Shown here: piece by piece, positions 38,101-49,317 of the stretch
Layout: each line of letters begins with the position of its first letter
Position numbering within the stretch: position 1 is the stretch's first letter
NCBI RefSeq assembly: GCF_003473485.1
Contig: NC_053042.1
Location: 45,967,762-46,031,761 of the forward strand
Reading direction: 5' to 3'
Source: Medicago truncatula
Taxonomy: Eukaryota; Streptophyta; Magnoliopsida; Fabales; Fabaceae
DNA: 64,000 nucleotides
The notes under the pieces: model-generated
Told to the model about the DNA's origin: nothing
What the model saw: only the letters and a program-made list of their open reading frames with translations
Database searches by the model: none
Program-made: the position numbers and the translations under genes

Positions 38101-41100
38101 CTGATTTGAAGACTTATTTCATATATAGGCATTTAGATATGTCATTCATTGTATCTAAATGTAGGTAAAAGGAAAAACAAACCAACAAAATAAATTCTGC
38201 AAACAAACATCAAACTACAAAATTCGAAGTGGGATAATCTTTTCTAAAATCATGGTCTGTCTTATTTATAATAATACAGGGCTAAGATCAATCCTACCCA
38301 TTTGAAATTCTAGCATAACATAAAAGTCTCTAAAAAGGTCTTCAAATAAGACATAACTTTTCGTTTCAATAAACTTATAGCCTCAAGTCTTATATGCAGG
38401 ACGACATGCATAAATCTTTAAAAGGGTAAGTATATGATTTTCACATATTTAAAAATATAATTTTAATATTATTTACATTTACTTTTTTTTACCTATAAAT
38501 AAACTTTGGAAAGTCTTCGCCTGGTTTATATAATAAATAAGCATCGCTTGTAGACTAAAGCATAGACCCCTATCGGGCAACCTAACCTATCTGCACTGTC
38601 CTCTTTTGCCTGTTCCCCTTCCCATCCAATAGTATTCAATATCCTGTGAGAAAAAGTTACAAACCTGTAGAAGAACCACCGGGCACAGCATCTTCAGAAC
38701 CTGAAATCATTTCTGAAAGCTTTTTCCTTCTAACATCATCAAGTTTCTCCAGTGACCTCTCTAGAGGTCTCATGCCAACCGACTGCAGAAGAATGAAGAT
38801 TACAATTGCTCAAAACCTCAATAGCAAAAGCAATCTAATAAACATGCATGCAAATTTAATGGAAAAAAAAAATTACCTTTGCTATTGCTGCCAATGCTGA
38901 AAAGGCGGCATCCCTCACTTCAGGAGTGCCATCATTTAGACACTGCAAGATTCAAATCTCAGTGTTTGCAAAGTAATAAACAAAAGTACCAGACAGAAAC
39001 AATTACAGCTTACTGAGTTCAACAGAACTTAATTACCAGCCACAAGACATATGAACACAATTTTAATCAAATGAAGCACGGACACTCCTCGGATTAGGCG
39101 TGTCCCGGTGTCGGACACACGTCTTGTCCGACACCGACACTTGTAATTACACTGAATTTTGTGATTTTTTCAAATTATTAGATGTGTCAGCGTGTCAGTG
39201 TCCGTGTTGTGTACGGTGTTCGTGTCCGTATCCGTGCTTCATAGAATACATCTATTTCTGAACAGTCCTACACTATGAAAAAGAGGGGTGCTAAACTAGC
39301 ATTTAAATCAAGCGGACTTAATCTGGTGAACAATATTTTTCAAGAAAATCATAACCTGTCAACAGAACAAAAATATAAAGCACAACAAAACTCACCTCCA
39401 TGCAGATTGGCACATAATCCTTATGCACCTTTGTGATAATACCCTTGTTACTTGTTTCAATGCAAAATGTAACCCATGTCATTGTTGATGATCGCACAAG
39501 GGGAACTTTGTTTTTTGTGGCTATCTTAACATCTATAACAAATCAAACACAAAATACTCAATAAGAAGCAAAAGTACAACACTAACAGAAAGCAACGACA
39601 CAATAACCTAAAGCACAACACAACCAACAGAATACAAACAATAACATGAAACACTCATCAGGATCCAGGAGTCATTGATATGGGTACTAAAATAGCAATA
39701 TAAATTTATGGAATATATACATACAGATAGGAATTTACAATCATGTTTTCCAAGGAGCACATACATCAAAAATAGATATTCTTCGAATTTCTGGGGTTAA
39801 TTGTAGGATTAATCATGTAATCTTCGGTTTCAGAACTAATTTTCATCAGAAAAAAGGGTAAAATCATGGACAGGTTTTGTGAAGAAAAAATAAAGCAGCA
39901 GAGTCTAAGTGTCTGTAAATACAATATTCAATCATTTAACTAGTAGAAATTGAAATTTGAATTCCAAGCCAAGTATAAAGCTCGAAAATAATCATGATGG
40001 GGGGGGGGGGGGAACCTGCCTTCAACAACATCAACAAGACTAATGCATCCAGCTTTATGAATCGCTTGAAGAGTCTGAGACAATGCCTCGGTCATGGTAG
40101 GTTTTTTCTCTTTCAATTTTTCCTATTAAAGAAAGAAACACATTAAGTAGACATTATTTCACAAAGAGGAATCAACAATTCATGCGACAAAATAACTATT
40201 TACTTTAACAAAAACTTCCATGAACGATAGAAGCATAATTCCCCTGTTACCACCTCTAAAGGCGTTCAAGACAGAAGACAACCAACTTTCTCAAAGCCAA
40301 AAACAAGATTCAACATGGTAATGCATGTGGGGGATGTATACCGGTGAGCAATTCAAATCAAAATGAAAAAATCATACTCTCAAAACCATCACACGTTAAC
40401 CAGTTAACCAATTGTTGGAAAATAAAAAATGAATTGATTACACAGAAATGTAATTGAGACACATCAAAAATATGGGTACAAAATAGAGAACCAACAAAGA
40501 CATGAAGTTTCTAAAACTATTAGAGAAGTGTACTCAACCGGTAAGGTTAATAACAAAATAACAATGGCTGTTGAATAGTACTTACAAGTAAAACAGGCAA
40601 TAAAAAACGAGAGCTCGCAGAAAAATTGGTTCTTAATCCACGAGCAAGATTGCCAATAGCCTGGACAGCTTCAACAGCAACAGCAATATTCACATCTGTA
40701 ATAAGCTGCAAGCAAAATATAATGGGTTAGTTCTAGAAACATGCATCAATGACTGAGCAGATGCAAGTACAAACACAGCGACAATAATGTTCATTTTTAT
40801 TCAAATAACCTCTGTCTTGCATAAAAAGCCAGAACAGAATAAAATATTTTACTACAAACTTTATGGTGCACTCAAAACAAACAACCTTTAAAGCATTTCA
40901 GCCCAGACAAGTTCAAAGCTTCCATTAGCACAGGCAAGTGCTAACTTTTTAAGAGAAAGGGCTCTCAAAAAGAAACAGCACAGCAATTATAAAAATGGAA
41001 AGGTACAAAATAGCAGAGTACTCTACACAAGTGAAACATAAATAGAATCAAATTAAAAGAAAAATGATGCAGTAACGTCACTAGTATTGAAATATTTTAT

Positions 41101-44100
41101 GTCTCAATCCTTTAGATCATATTTCAGTTGCCAATCTCACTTGATCTTCAACACAGCATATATTATAATTATCGTCCGATTCATTAGAAATCAGATACAA
41201 TATTTGAGTGGAAATGTAGATCCTACCAAACAATGTACAAGCTTAACTAGGAAAAAGCCAAACATTTTCATTGTCATTAAACATGTGTAATACCTTCTTT
41301 AAGGTCCGACAAACTTCAGAAAAATCACCAGGGGAAATTCTTTTTGTTGATGCAAGCTTTGTCAGCTCACCAACAGCCTCCTTCCTTTCAAGCCATTTGG
41401 TAGCTTTCTAAAGATTTAATAAGATTAAAAGGGGAAAAAAATGAGACAGATTCATGTGATAAAAAGTTATGTATTTAGAGAGAGAGAGAGAGAGAGAGAG
41501 ATGTAGCAGAGAAGAACTGACCACTCCATCCCAAAATCCTGATTTCTCCAAAGGAGTCAAAATATCAACCGGATCAACAAGCTCGTATTCATCTATTTCT
41601 TGAGGAGCTGACAATATAATAGTTGCAAACAGGTAGGTATGTTAGTGTCACAGATGAAAAACAAACCATATCTGATAAAAGAGAGCATGCTCCATCTAAA
41701 ACATCAATTTACATACCATCGGACCCGGATTCTTCAGCAGGGCCAGCACCCACAACCTCAGATATAGTTTCCTGTTCAGGTTCCTTGTCTTGCTCGGATC
41801 TAAAAAATGGTGGAATATATATTAAGATGGTATTATCCTCATATGGTTATTAACAATTAAACACCAACATATAGTAAGCAAAAGATTCAAATTAGACAAA
41901 TGTGTGATTACAATCCAGTGGATCCTGTCATCAGCTATTGTAAACCCTTATCTGGCTAGATAAAATGAGTTTCAATTGTCAGGGAGCAAGTTAAAATTTT
42001 GAGACTTAATAAAAAATCACGCCGGAAATCTGGCTCGAGTGAAATGTCACATTTAAAACAGCAAGAAAGTATTTTTTAATAGTTTTGTTCATTGGCAGCA
42101 GATGGTCTAACATTTAGTTATTCCATTTCTTTTAAATAATATTTTAGTATCTACCGTGGATATGCAAAACTTTTAAAGGAATAAAATTTAAGTATGATCT
42201 ATATTTAGGTCCACATTGCTCGATCTCCACTAAATTGACAAAAAGATTAAAGACTGTACAATATTTTCATGTTCAGCTCTAGCATTAAAAATTGTTTCAA
42301 GGGTCCAAACAGCATTGTGACATCCACAAATCTCTGGAAAAAAAATCTTTTGAAGATATGAAGAAAAAAAGAACAAGAATGGATGTTATAAGTGCACTGA
42401 AAACTCAGATATCTACCTTATTTTACGGCTTGGCTTTGCTATTCCCGTAACATTTACAACTTCCGCTTCCAACTCTTTTTTCTACAAAAAAAAAATAAAT
42501 AAATAAATAAAAAGGAATTGGAAAATTTACAGTTTATATTAGGAGGAGAATATAATAAATCAAATAACTAAGAGGAACAGATAAGCTTACCATTGTGTCT
42601 CTCATTTTCTCAAACAAGATTGATTTAACATTATCTTTACCGATCCAGCGACAAAGTTCAAGAGTCAGCCCTTTAGAGGATGCGCGAACATTTTGATCTT
42701 GGTGATCGAAGAGTTCCGGAAGCATTTTCAAAATTCTTTTTGGGGGCACAATTTTAGATCCAAATTCACTAGCAGTGTGAAGACAGATAAGTATATCATT
42801 ATATGATAGTAACAAAATAGAAACAGCTACTATAGATTTTGCAACGAGATTCCAAACCTTAAAGCTTGAAACATAACATCTATTGCAGGCACCACTGCTT
42901 TAGCAACTTTGTTCTTTATCGCTTTCTCCATTGCATCCTAAAATTACCAAGAGCCTTAATAATGAAAGGACGAAAAGCATGACTAGTAGATGTGAAGTTA
43001 TTGGTATGTAAACTAAACCCCCAAAGTATCTTAATAACCCGAAACATAGAATAAACTAAAAACAGTGAAAGTGGAAAAAGACTATATGAATTCAACAGTT
43101 TGGGGGGATCAGAGCCTTAATTATTTTATGTAGAAACTTATTAAGATTTAAAGTTAAATAAACTTGTTCACCTCTGCATCTTAAAAATTACTAAAAACCA
43201 TAAGAAAAGTAGAAAAAGAGATGTATGACAAGTGGGTGCAAAGCCATTTCTTCCTAGCTTATTTTAGAGCTTATGCAAGACAGCTTATACAAATAAATGT
43301 CTTTATGTATTATTTATAAGCTTGTTAATAAAGTTAATGAAAAAACAGTTGATGAAGGTACGATTTTCGTTTGAGAACTTAGGAATTAAGATAAAGACTT
43401 ATTTATTTGCATAAGCTCTTTTTCATAAGCTCAATCCAAACGGGGCCTAAGTCATTAATCTCTAGAAATGGAGCCATAAAATATATAGTTTCATGGAAAA
43501 GAATTGCCATATCGGGGTAATGGGAAACAGGACTAATTGAATTCAAAAGCCATATAACCTTGTAAAATGCAACAGAAAGGGGGCTTTTTTTTTGTGTATG
43601 TTCCAACAGAAATGGGGCTCTACAATATATATTTTCGTCAAAAGAAATGCCATATTATTAATTGAGACTAACAACCATTATTCAAGAGGATCAAACCTCA
43701 ACAATGTCATCCACTCTCTAGAGAACTGAGACAATATACTTTTTCCATTTAATTCCTAAACTCGCATCAGTTTAAACACTCTAGATTTTGAACAAAATTA
43801 CAAAATAAATCAAATGCACCAGTAAACGTCAAAATATTTTCACTATGGGATATGAAATACAAGTTACAGATTTTGCAAAAACCAGTTACCAGAGACCAAT
43901 CACTCAATTCAATCATAAGTGAGGCAGGAACTTAAGAATACAATTTTAATAAGAATATCTGACACCGTGATCGTAAATGATAAATGAAGTCCTTGTATTG
44001 AATCGTTTGCCAGGAGATAGAGGGAGAGTTTGTCATTGTGCAAATGCCACAAGTGAAAACAAAATTGGAAATAATCAGCTCAAGCAAAACAAACCTCTTC

Positions 44101-45027
44101 TACCATCAAACAAACTCACCACAAGTTTACTTCCCCACGAACCGGTACACAACCAAGATAGGCCGCAAGTTTATATTGTAATCATGTATGCAAACAAGTT
44201 TTCCACGCACATTCTAATTGCTGAAACTAACTACATTTTAAGAATCAAAAGTGCAACCCTCGCTACTGAAAACATATGAGCAACCCACCAGTCACCTAGA
44301 CACGAACTCCAAGCAGAAAGGAATATAAACAGTAGAAAATCATTCAACGGCAATGAAATGAAATACACATAAAGAAGAGTACCAGAAACGCATCCACAGC
44401 CTCCAATTCCACCCAGAGCAAGAACACTGCCTGAGCTTTCTCCACTGTCTTTGGCCTTCCTGTCAGACATTTAGCCACAACCGCGTCGCATACTTCCTTC
44501 CCAAACCTGCTCCAAAATTCAAATTCAAATCCGAACTCACACTAGAACATGCAATTAAATATGAAGAATAATGATAAACATTATGAAATTATCACCTGCT
44601 AGCGTCAGCATCTGCAGCTCGCAAGTAAGCAATCAATGCATCAAGTGCCTTCTCTTGCACCGGAGCATTCGAATCCGACACCGTCTTTTTAAAAAAATGA
44701 CCTAGCAAATTCAAAATTCAAATAAAAAAACACAGAAGTCAAGATCCAATTCAAAATTCACAGCAACATTCACCAAATAAAACCGTATCCAGATCCATAA
44801 TTCATAGATCGATAAACGCAAAACGAAAAAACCCTAACAAATGAAAAACAGGAATTACACTAACCGAATTCACGGATGCGAGGGTCTTTAGGATCGGTGA
44901 TTGAGTCACAGAGAGAAGCCAGATCAATATTGGCTTCATTTCGCACTTTCCAGTTTTTGTGAGAAAGACGATCCTCCCATGGAAGTTTCTTTGCTTCCTT
45001 CAACAACTTTTCTTCCTCTGATGACAT
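26121..45027 (-). CDS. MOR1: MOR1/GEM1, XMAP215/Dis1-family microtubule polymerase
   Basis: Complete gene: 54 coding exons, 6075 nt, 2024 residues. TOG (HEAT-repeat) arrays bind tubulin and promote microtubule growth at cortical, spindle and phragmoplast arrays. The start MSSEEEKLLKEAKKLPWEDR and the end MDEKALSGLQARMERLK-like region match plant MOR1. Leu174 and Glu195, the residues I recall as altered in Arabidopsis mor1 mutants, are present in TOG1. TOG2 starts near residue 275. Three introns need GC donors. Exons, 5' to 3': 45027-44865, 44701-44596, 44506-44383, 42937-42858, 42768-42591, 42481-42417, 41799-41717, 41607-41522, 41407-41294, 40705-40586, 40122-40020, 39532-39396, 38942-38877, 38782-38665, 37122-37082, 36715-36653, 36570-36466, 36351-36246, 35704-35592, 35482-35395, 35308-35208, 34799-34692, 34558-34453, 34375-34296, 34208-34059, 33947-33872, 33695-33571, 33472-33362, 33285-33136, 33040-32966, 32876-32795, 32677-32559, 32487-32389, 32304-32230, 32142-32047, 31956-31855, 31466-31365, 31162-30980, 30901-30790, 30455-30379, 30302-30223, 29775-29716, 29598-29472, 29257-29135, 29053-28976, 28890-28732, 28585-28427, 28261-28164, 28081-27925, 27849-27733, 27155-27060, 26945-26874, 26757-26472, 26395-26121. 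Confidence 0.97.
31500..31770. mobile_element. MITE interrupted by an LTR-like fragment, MOR1 intron 37
   Basis: The outer parts (gcttatttccatatgctc; cttatgaaaatagtttgac ... gctaatccaaacatggcc) belong to the CATAAGC/CCAAAC MITE group. In the middle, about 31551-31663, is a segment with GGTTGGGCCCAAC, CTTGTGAGGTGAGGATGGCC, a TATAAA and a final GGACTCTTTTAAC. This resembles the terminal repeat of small (TRIM-like) legume LTR elements. The element lies between the exons at 31466-31365 and 31956-31855. Confidence 0.45.
37690..38590. repeat. Repeat-derived DNA in MOR1 intron 14
   Basis: This intron (37123-38664) is long. From about 37980 to 38590 it contains AGGCCTGGCAAAAC, GGCAAGGCCTGTAAC and a diverged far end, like the GGCC-rich elements elsewhere in the window. 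The part at 37690-37975 is less AT-rich and may be another insertion, but I cannot identify it. Exons 14 and 15 are unaffected. Confidence 0.4.
39071..39243. mobile_element. GTGTCGG-rich MITE, copy 2 (MOR1 intron 12)
   Basis: The ends atgaagcacggacactcc and gtccgtatccgtgcttcata are inverted repeats. The body has CCGACACCGACACTTGTAAT and a central aattttgtgattttttcaaa. Reversed, it aligns along its length with 5195-5357. No clear target-site duplication is seen for this copy. Confidence 0.75.
40003..40014. repeat. Poly(G) run beside a GC donor
   Basis: A run of about 14 G (to about 40012) lies 6 bases beyond the GC splice donor of MOR1 intron 11. On the transcribed strand it is a poly(C) run near the 5' end of the intron. 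Homopolymer length here is prone to sequencing error. Confidence 0.6.
41478..41502. repeat. (GA)n microsatellite, MOR1 intron 8
   Basis: About 12 GA units lie within the intron between the exons at 41607-41522 and 41407-41294, just past the donor. Confidence 0.8.
43255..43449. mobile_element. MITE in MOR1 intron 3
   Basis: The segment from gcttattttagagcttatgc to cataagctcaatccaaacgg ends in CCAAACGGGGCC. It carries the GCTTAT/ATAAGC inverted subterminal motifs of the same family as 46431-46811 and 49318-50758. The left terminus is diverged. Confidence 0.55.
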
Positions 45028-45514
45028 TGTTGTTCGCACTCAAACCCTGACGATCTCGAAGAATGCGTAACGAATTGTAGAGAGAGAGAGTGAGAGAGAG
45101 TTGGGTTGTTTCGTTTTGATTTGTAATCGGCAGGTGCAGTTGCCGGCGAGAGGGAAGATGAAAATGAAATGAAATATAATAAAAAAAGAAAAGGAAAAAA
45201 GAGCGTGCAAGTGCAATTTGGCTTTTTATCTTCGCTTCAAAAACACTGCAACAGAGAAAATGAAAGAGATAGAGATGGAGAGAGAAAGAAGAGGGAGGTT
45301 TTATTATTTTTTTAATTATTATTTTACCGTTGGTTTCACGGAACGGAACGGAGCGTGCGTAAGAATTTGAATAAAATGCACTGCTCGAAAAATATAAAGA
45401 TCATCGTCGTTTTCTCACATACTCCTTTTCGTGGCTAAATCTAACACGTATATACGTGGGAATAAGTTTAGTTCTTTATAAAGTAAAAATTACTTAGATT
45501 AATTATTGAATGAT
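45028..45514 (-). promoter_or_regulatory. MOR1 5' UTR and promoter region
   Basis: Upstream of the MOR1 ATG on the minus strand lie an (AG)n tract (about 45080-45104), a second GA-rich tract (about 45265-45296) and T/C-rich DNA. This is typical of a broadly expressed plant promoter and leader. No clear TATA box was picked out. The transcription start is not determined. Confidence 0.5.
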
Positions 45515-46430
45515 TAGGCTATGTTTGGATTGATGGAGAGTGATGGAATGGAATGGAATGGAACCATGTTCCATTGTTTTGGTTTTATAAAAAATGAATG
45601 GAATGGAATGGAGTGTGATGGAACCCATTCCATCCAATACCATTCATTCTTCCAATTTTTCATTCCATCTAATTTGGGGTGTATCCAATGGAATGGAACA
45701 CATTAATAATTTTATTACAATTTTATCCCTGCATTTTCTATTTCACCTCCTCTTTCTTCTTGTGTGTGTGCAACTTGAATTTTTTTTCTTCCTGTTTCTC
45801 TCTCTCTAATTAGTATTTTAGGTCACTTATCTCCAGTTTTTTCTTCCAGAAAGCCTCACGCCTTCCATGACATAGTAGTTATTTAATGTTCCTCGTTGTG
45901 ATACCACAAAGTTCCACAATTTGCAGAAAAGAAAATCCAATCCATGTAATAGTCATATAACAAACTTGCTGCTTACTATGCTCTTCTAATCATTTCTATG
46001 AACTGAGCCATCAACCATTATTATTATATTGTTTAATTAAATAATATTTGAACCATTGGAGAAAATTATGCTTCAAGGTTGTGTTTCATCATTAGAGGTA
46101 GATAATAAAACATCCATGTTTTAATTTGCAGCGAGTTCATATTCTGGATGCATCGTTCTTATATGTGAAGCATTTTTATTAAATTAGGTATAATACATTT
46201 TTTGATGTGAAGCAATTGTGAAGCATTTTTAATGTTTTTTTAAATAAAGGTTAAAATTGGAATAAAAAAATATAATACATTCCATTCTGTCAACTTTCCA
46301 AACAATGGAGTGGAAAGTTGGCTCTGTTCCATCGTGAAATATCCAAACGATGGAATGTAATCTCTATTCCATTCCGCTCCGTTCCATTCCTTTCCGCTCC
46401 GTTAGTTTTAAGTTATCCAAACAGAGCCTA
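45515..46430. mobile_element. GGAATGG-repeat element (916 bp)
   Basis: Termini TAGGCTATGTTTGGATTGAT and agttatccaaacagagccta are imperfect inverted repeats. Next to each lies an array of GGAATGG/CCATTCC units: the forward array at about 45544-45620, and the mixed or inverted array at about 46270-46395. The interior is AT-rich with no real gene; the short Met/Gly/Asn-rich open frames come from the repeats. It abuts the next MITE directly. Confidence 0.65.
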
Positions 46431-46811
46431 AGGTTCGTTTGGATAGGCTTATTGTTGAACTTATGCTAAAAAACTTATACAAATAAATTAGTTTTTATTT
46501 TATCATTTATAAGCTTGTCAAAATAGTTTATAAAAGAATACCCGTAAGCTTAGCTGAGTTGATAGGGATATTGCATTTTATATGCAAGGGTCGGGGTTTC
46601 CCGGACACTCCACTTCTCCACAATTAAATTGTGTGAGCAATAGCCACTAGACTAGTAATACAAAAAAAACAAAAAGTTTATGAAAGAAAAAAAAAACATT
46701 TTGTGAAGATACAATTTTTGTTAATAAGAATTATGAATTAACATAAGAACTTATTTATTTGCATAAGCTATTTTTCATAAGCTTAAAAATAAGCAAATCC
46801 AAACGGGCTCT
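46431..46811. mobile_element. CATAAGC-type MITE hosting a SINE
   Basis: Ends AGGTTCGTTTGGATAGGCTT and aaatccaaacgggctct. The body shows ATTTATAAGCTTGTCAAAAT and CTTATTTATTTGCATAAGCT, as in the MOR1 intron 3 copy. The element is split by the SINE at 46537-46674. Without the SINE it would be about 230 bp. Confidence 0.65.
46537..46674 (+). mobile_element. tRNA-derived SINE, copy 1
   Basis: The A-box-like tagctgagttgatagggat and B-box-like gggtcggggtttccc are separated by TTGCATTTTATATGCAAG. A body with CCGGACACTCCACTTCTCC follows, then an A-rich tail. A 12-bp direct repeat flanks it with one difference: AGTTTATAAAAG (46525-46536) and AGTTTATGAAAG (46675-46686). This supports retroposition into the surrounding MITE. 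It resembles SINE families described from Medicago and Lotus. Confidence 0.75.
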
Positions 46812-46973
46812 AATTCATATGTGACAATTTGATTCTAAAAAAAACACCATAATACATCCACTTCTCTCAAATCAAAAACAAAAATAATATATCCACTTTG
46901 GTTCACCCTATTAAACAACATAGTTTGTTTTTTCTTTATATTTTTAATTGATTAACTAGTGTTCATTGGACAC

Positions 46974-47229
46974 CACTCTCTCCGTTTCAAAATACATATC
47001 CAAGTCAATCACTTCACATATGCTAATGCACAATTTTGACCGTTAATATCTTTAATTATCTAAAGTAAAAAATTATAAAAATTTAATATTTTGAAAATAT
47101 TTGTCGAGACAAATCAAATAACATCTTACATGTTAGTATTTGTATTTATACATTAGTTAAAAATTATGATCAAAGTAAGTCAAGTGAATAGGCAAGAATT
47201 TGACATGTATTTTGAAACGGAATGAGTAG
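46974..47229. mobile_element. Stowaway-like MITE (CTCTCCGTTTCAAAATAC ends)
   Basis: The left end CTCTCTCCGTTTCAAAATAC and right end gtattttgaaacggaatgag are inverted repeats of about 25 bp. The interior is AT-rich, with cttacatgttagtatttg and taaaaattatgatcaaag. The size, ends and lack of coding sequence fit a Tc1/mariner-derived MITE. It is not the same family as 13934-14219. Confidence 0.7.
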
Positions 47230-47386
47230 TTAGCATGACAGTTTATTTATTACTAACACTAACATGTTGGTCTTTCATCTTTTTGTTTTTATCGACAATA
47301 AACAATCAAATTATAAAAAGGGTTAAACAATGTCCACCCTATGTTATTTTGTCCTGTTTTGGTTTACACTAAAAAAATTAGAGATT

Positions 47387-47520
47387 ATCCCCGTGAACCT
47401 AACTCAGTTGGCAGGGACGTTGCATATTATATGCAGGGGCCGGGGTTCGAATCCCGGACAACCCACTTATTCATCTTTATAAGATGAATTTCTAACCTAG
47501 TGGCTACTAGACCCAAAAAA
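47387..47520 (+). mobile_element. tRNA-derived SINE, copy 2
   Basis: A box ctaactcagttggcaggga and B box GGTTCGAATCCCGG frame TTGCATATTATATGCAGGGG. The tail is tggctactagacccaaaaaa. Imperfect flanking repeats (aaaattagagatt at 47374-47386; aaaatcagagatt at 47521-47533) suggest a target-site duplication. It is a better-preserved member of the family at 46537-46674. Confidence 0.75.
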
Positions 47521-47533
47521 AAAATCAGAGATT

Positions 47534-48586
47534 TCCGTTCAGTGTCGGATCCATAAATTTTATCGAGTTTCAGTAGGCATTATTTAACCCTTTTTATAAT
47601 TTGATTAAAAAAAAAAAACTTAGCTCTTCTCCTCTCTCTATCTTCTATCCCCTCTACCTCCTTATGTTCCCCTCTTCTTTTTTCAAACAAGAAAATCTCT
47701 TCCTTTTCAAACCCACACTAAAAAATAAACAAATATGAGGTAATCTGATAAAATATTTGTTGTTGTTTGATTATTCATCGAGCTTTATCATCATCACCGA
47801 CGACAATAGATATTATTTGTTTTGAGATATTAACTTTTTTTATTGAGTTTTAGATTTGAGCATTTGCATTTTAGACATGAAACTTTTTTCTTGAGTTTTG
47901 GATCTCAATGGTATAAATTTGATCCTGTACAATTAAGAAAAAAAATCCAAATTGAAAAATAGCGGAAAACATTGAAGAAATTTTGAAGAAAAAATTGAAA
48001 AACTTTTGTTGTTGGCTCATCGTTGGTACGTTTTAGAAGAATTAAAGCTGGATTTTTATGATCACTGCCATATCTTCTTTCCTTTTAATTTCCTCCTTTA
48101 TGAAAGAGTAGAAATTAAGGGTAAATCAAAATCGTGTTTTTTTTTTTTTTTTTTTAATTTTTTGGGTTTGATGAATTTGATTATGAAATCATGAATGTGT
48201 ACAAAAACTAAGGGAGATTTTTTTTTTTGAATTTGCATTTATCGATGACGGTGTTAAATGAGAAAGATAAAGATCATGGTAGTAGAGAAAAGAGAAAATA
48301 AAAAATATTTTGTTTTGCTTTTAATTTTTTACATTTATTTTCTATAAAAAAATCTAATTCATTTAATAACGAAAAAGGCAATCAAAATTAAAATAATTAA
48401 TAATATCCATCAAGCATGCTACATAATAAAAAACGACGACTCAACACGCCGCAGAAACTTAAGTGTACATACAAATGTCTTGAGGATCCAAAATCAAATA
48501 ATATTCAAATTGCAGCGGGAGTTTCAAACTTTATTTTTTTATAGGGGCTAAACCAAGACTCGCCCACGATAAGTTTAGTTTAGAGA
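47534..48586. other. AT-rich stretch with possible decayed element
   Basis: It begins with AGTGTCGGATCCATAAATTT, similar to the start of the element at 58648. Several poly(T) and poly(A) runs occur between. A matching far end was not identified. No gene is seen. Confidence 0.35.
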
Positions 48587-48587
48587 T

Positions 48588-48805
48588 ATAACCCGTTTGA
48601 TGGTCATGATAGAATATGAAGTTGAATAAAGATAAGATACGATACGAACATGATAAACATTTACTCTATCGTGTATTTAGCGTGCACATGATAATACATA
48701 TAACCCGTTTGATGGTTATGATAGAATATGAAGTTAAATAAAGTTAAGATATGATACGAACATGATAAACATTTATTGTATCGTGTATTTAATGCGCACA
48801 CGATA
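48588..48805 (+). repeat. Two-copy tandem repeat, ~112-bp unit
   Basis: Unit 1 (48588-48699) and unit 2 (48700 to about 48805) both start ATAACCCGTTTGATGG and continue with GATAGAATATGAAGTT, ATACGAACATGATAAACATT and TCGTGTATTTA. Identity is high by eye. There is no coding content. Confidence 0.85.
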
Positions 48806-49317
48806 ACATTATTTTATCATATTAATTGACAAAATTATCCTTATAATCAATTATATTTTTTAACATATTTTAATAGATTTTCATATAATAATACAGATTA
48901 CAACAACATCACAAAATAGAGGGAAAAAATGAAATCCATAAAAAATAAAAGAAAGAGGAATCTAGAAAATAAAGAGCATAAATATGTCAAAAACAAGAGG
49001 AAAAAATCAAATCGACGGAAACAAGATAATTATGATTTTTTTTTTTAAACTGATAAAAAAATAAGTAGATGATTTTTTAGAAGAAAAAAAGAAGATAAAT
49101 CTAAATAAGAAAATTTTAAAATCGAAAAAAAGAAAAGAAATAGAAGCATATAAAAAGAAGATGAAAAAAAGCTATAAAAAAATGAAATCGATAATTAATG
49201 AAAAAGATTTTTTTTTTTTAAGATAGAGAATAACATAACGATGGTACAAGTGAGTGAAAGGAAGAAGATGATGGAAAGGGATGGGATGGTTCGGGTGGAG
49301 AGGTGAAAGAAGACAAA
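48806..49317. other. A-rich intergenic stretch
   Basis: This is purine-rich, AAGAAAAAA-type low-complexity DNA. No gene, RNA or bounded repeat is seen. Confidence 0.45.

Noticed and set aside
45521..45809. Met/Asn/Gly-rich open frames as a short peptide gene
   Set aside because: They are translations of the GGAATGG terminal array of a transposon.
47400..47460. tRNA gene (good A and B boxes)
   Set aside because: No acceptor stem or anticodon arm folds, and an A-rich tail and flanking repeats show it is a SINE.
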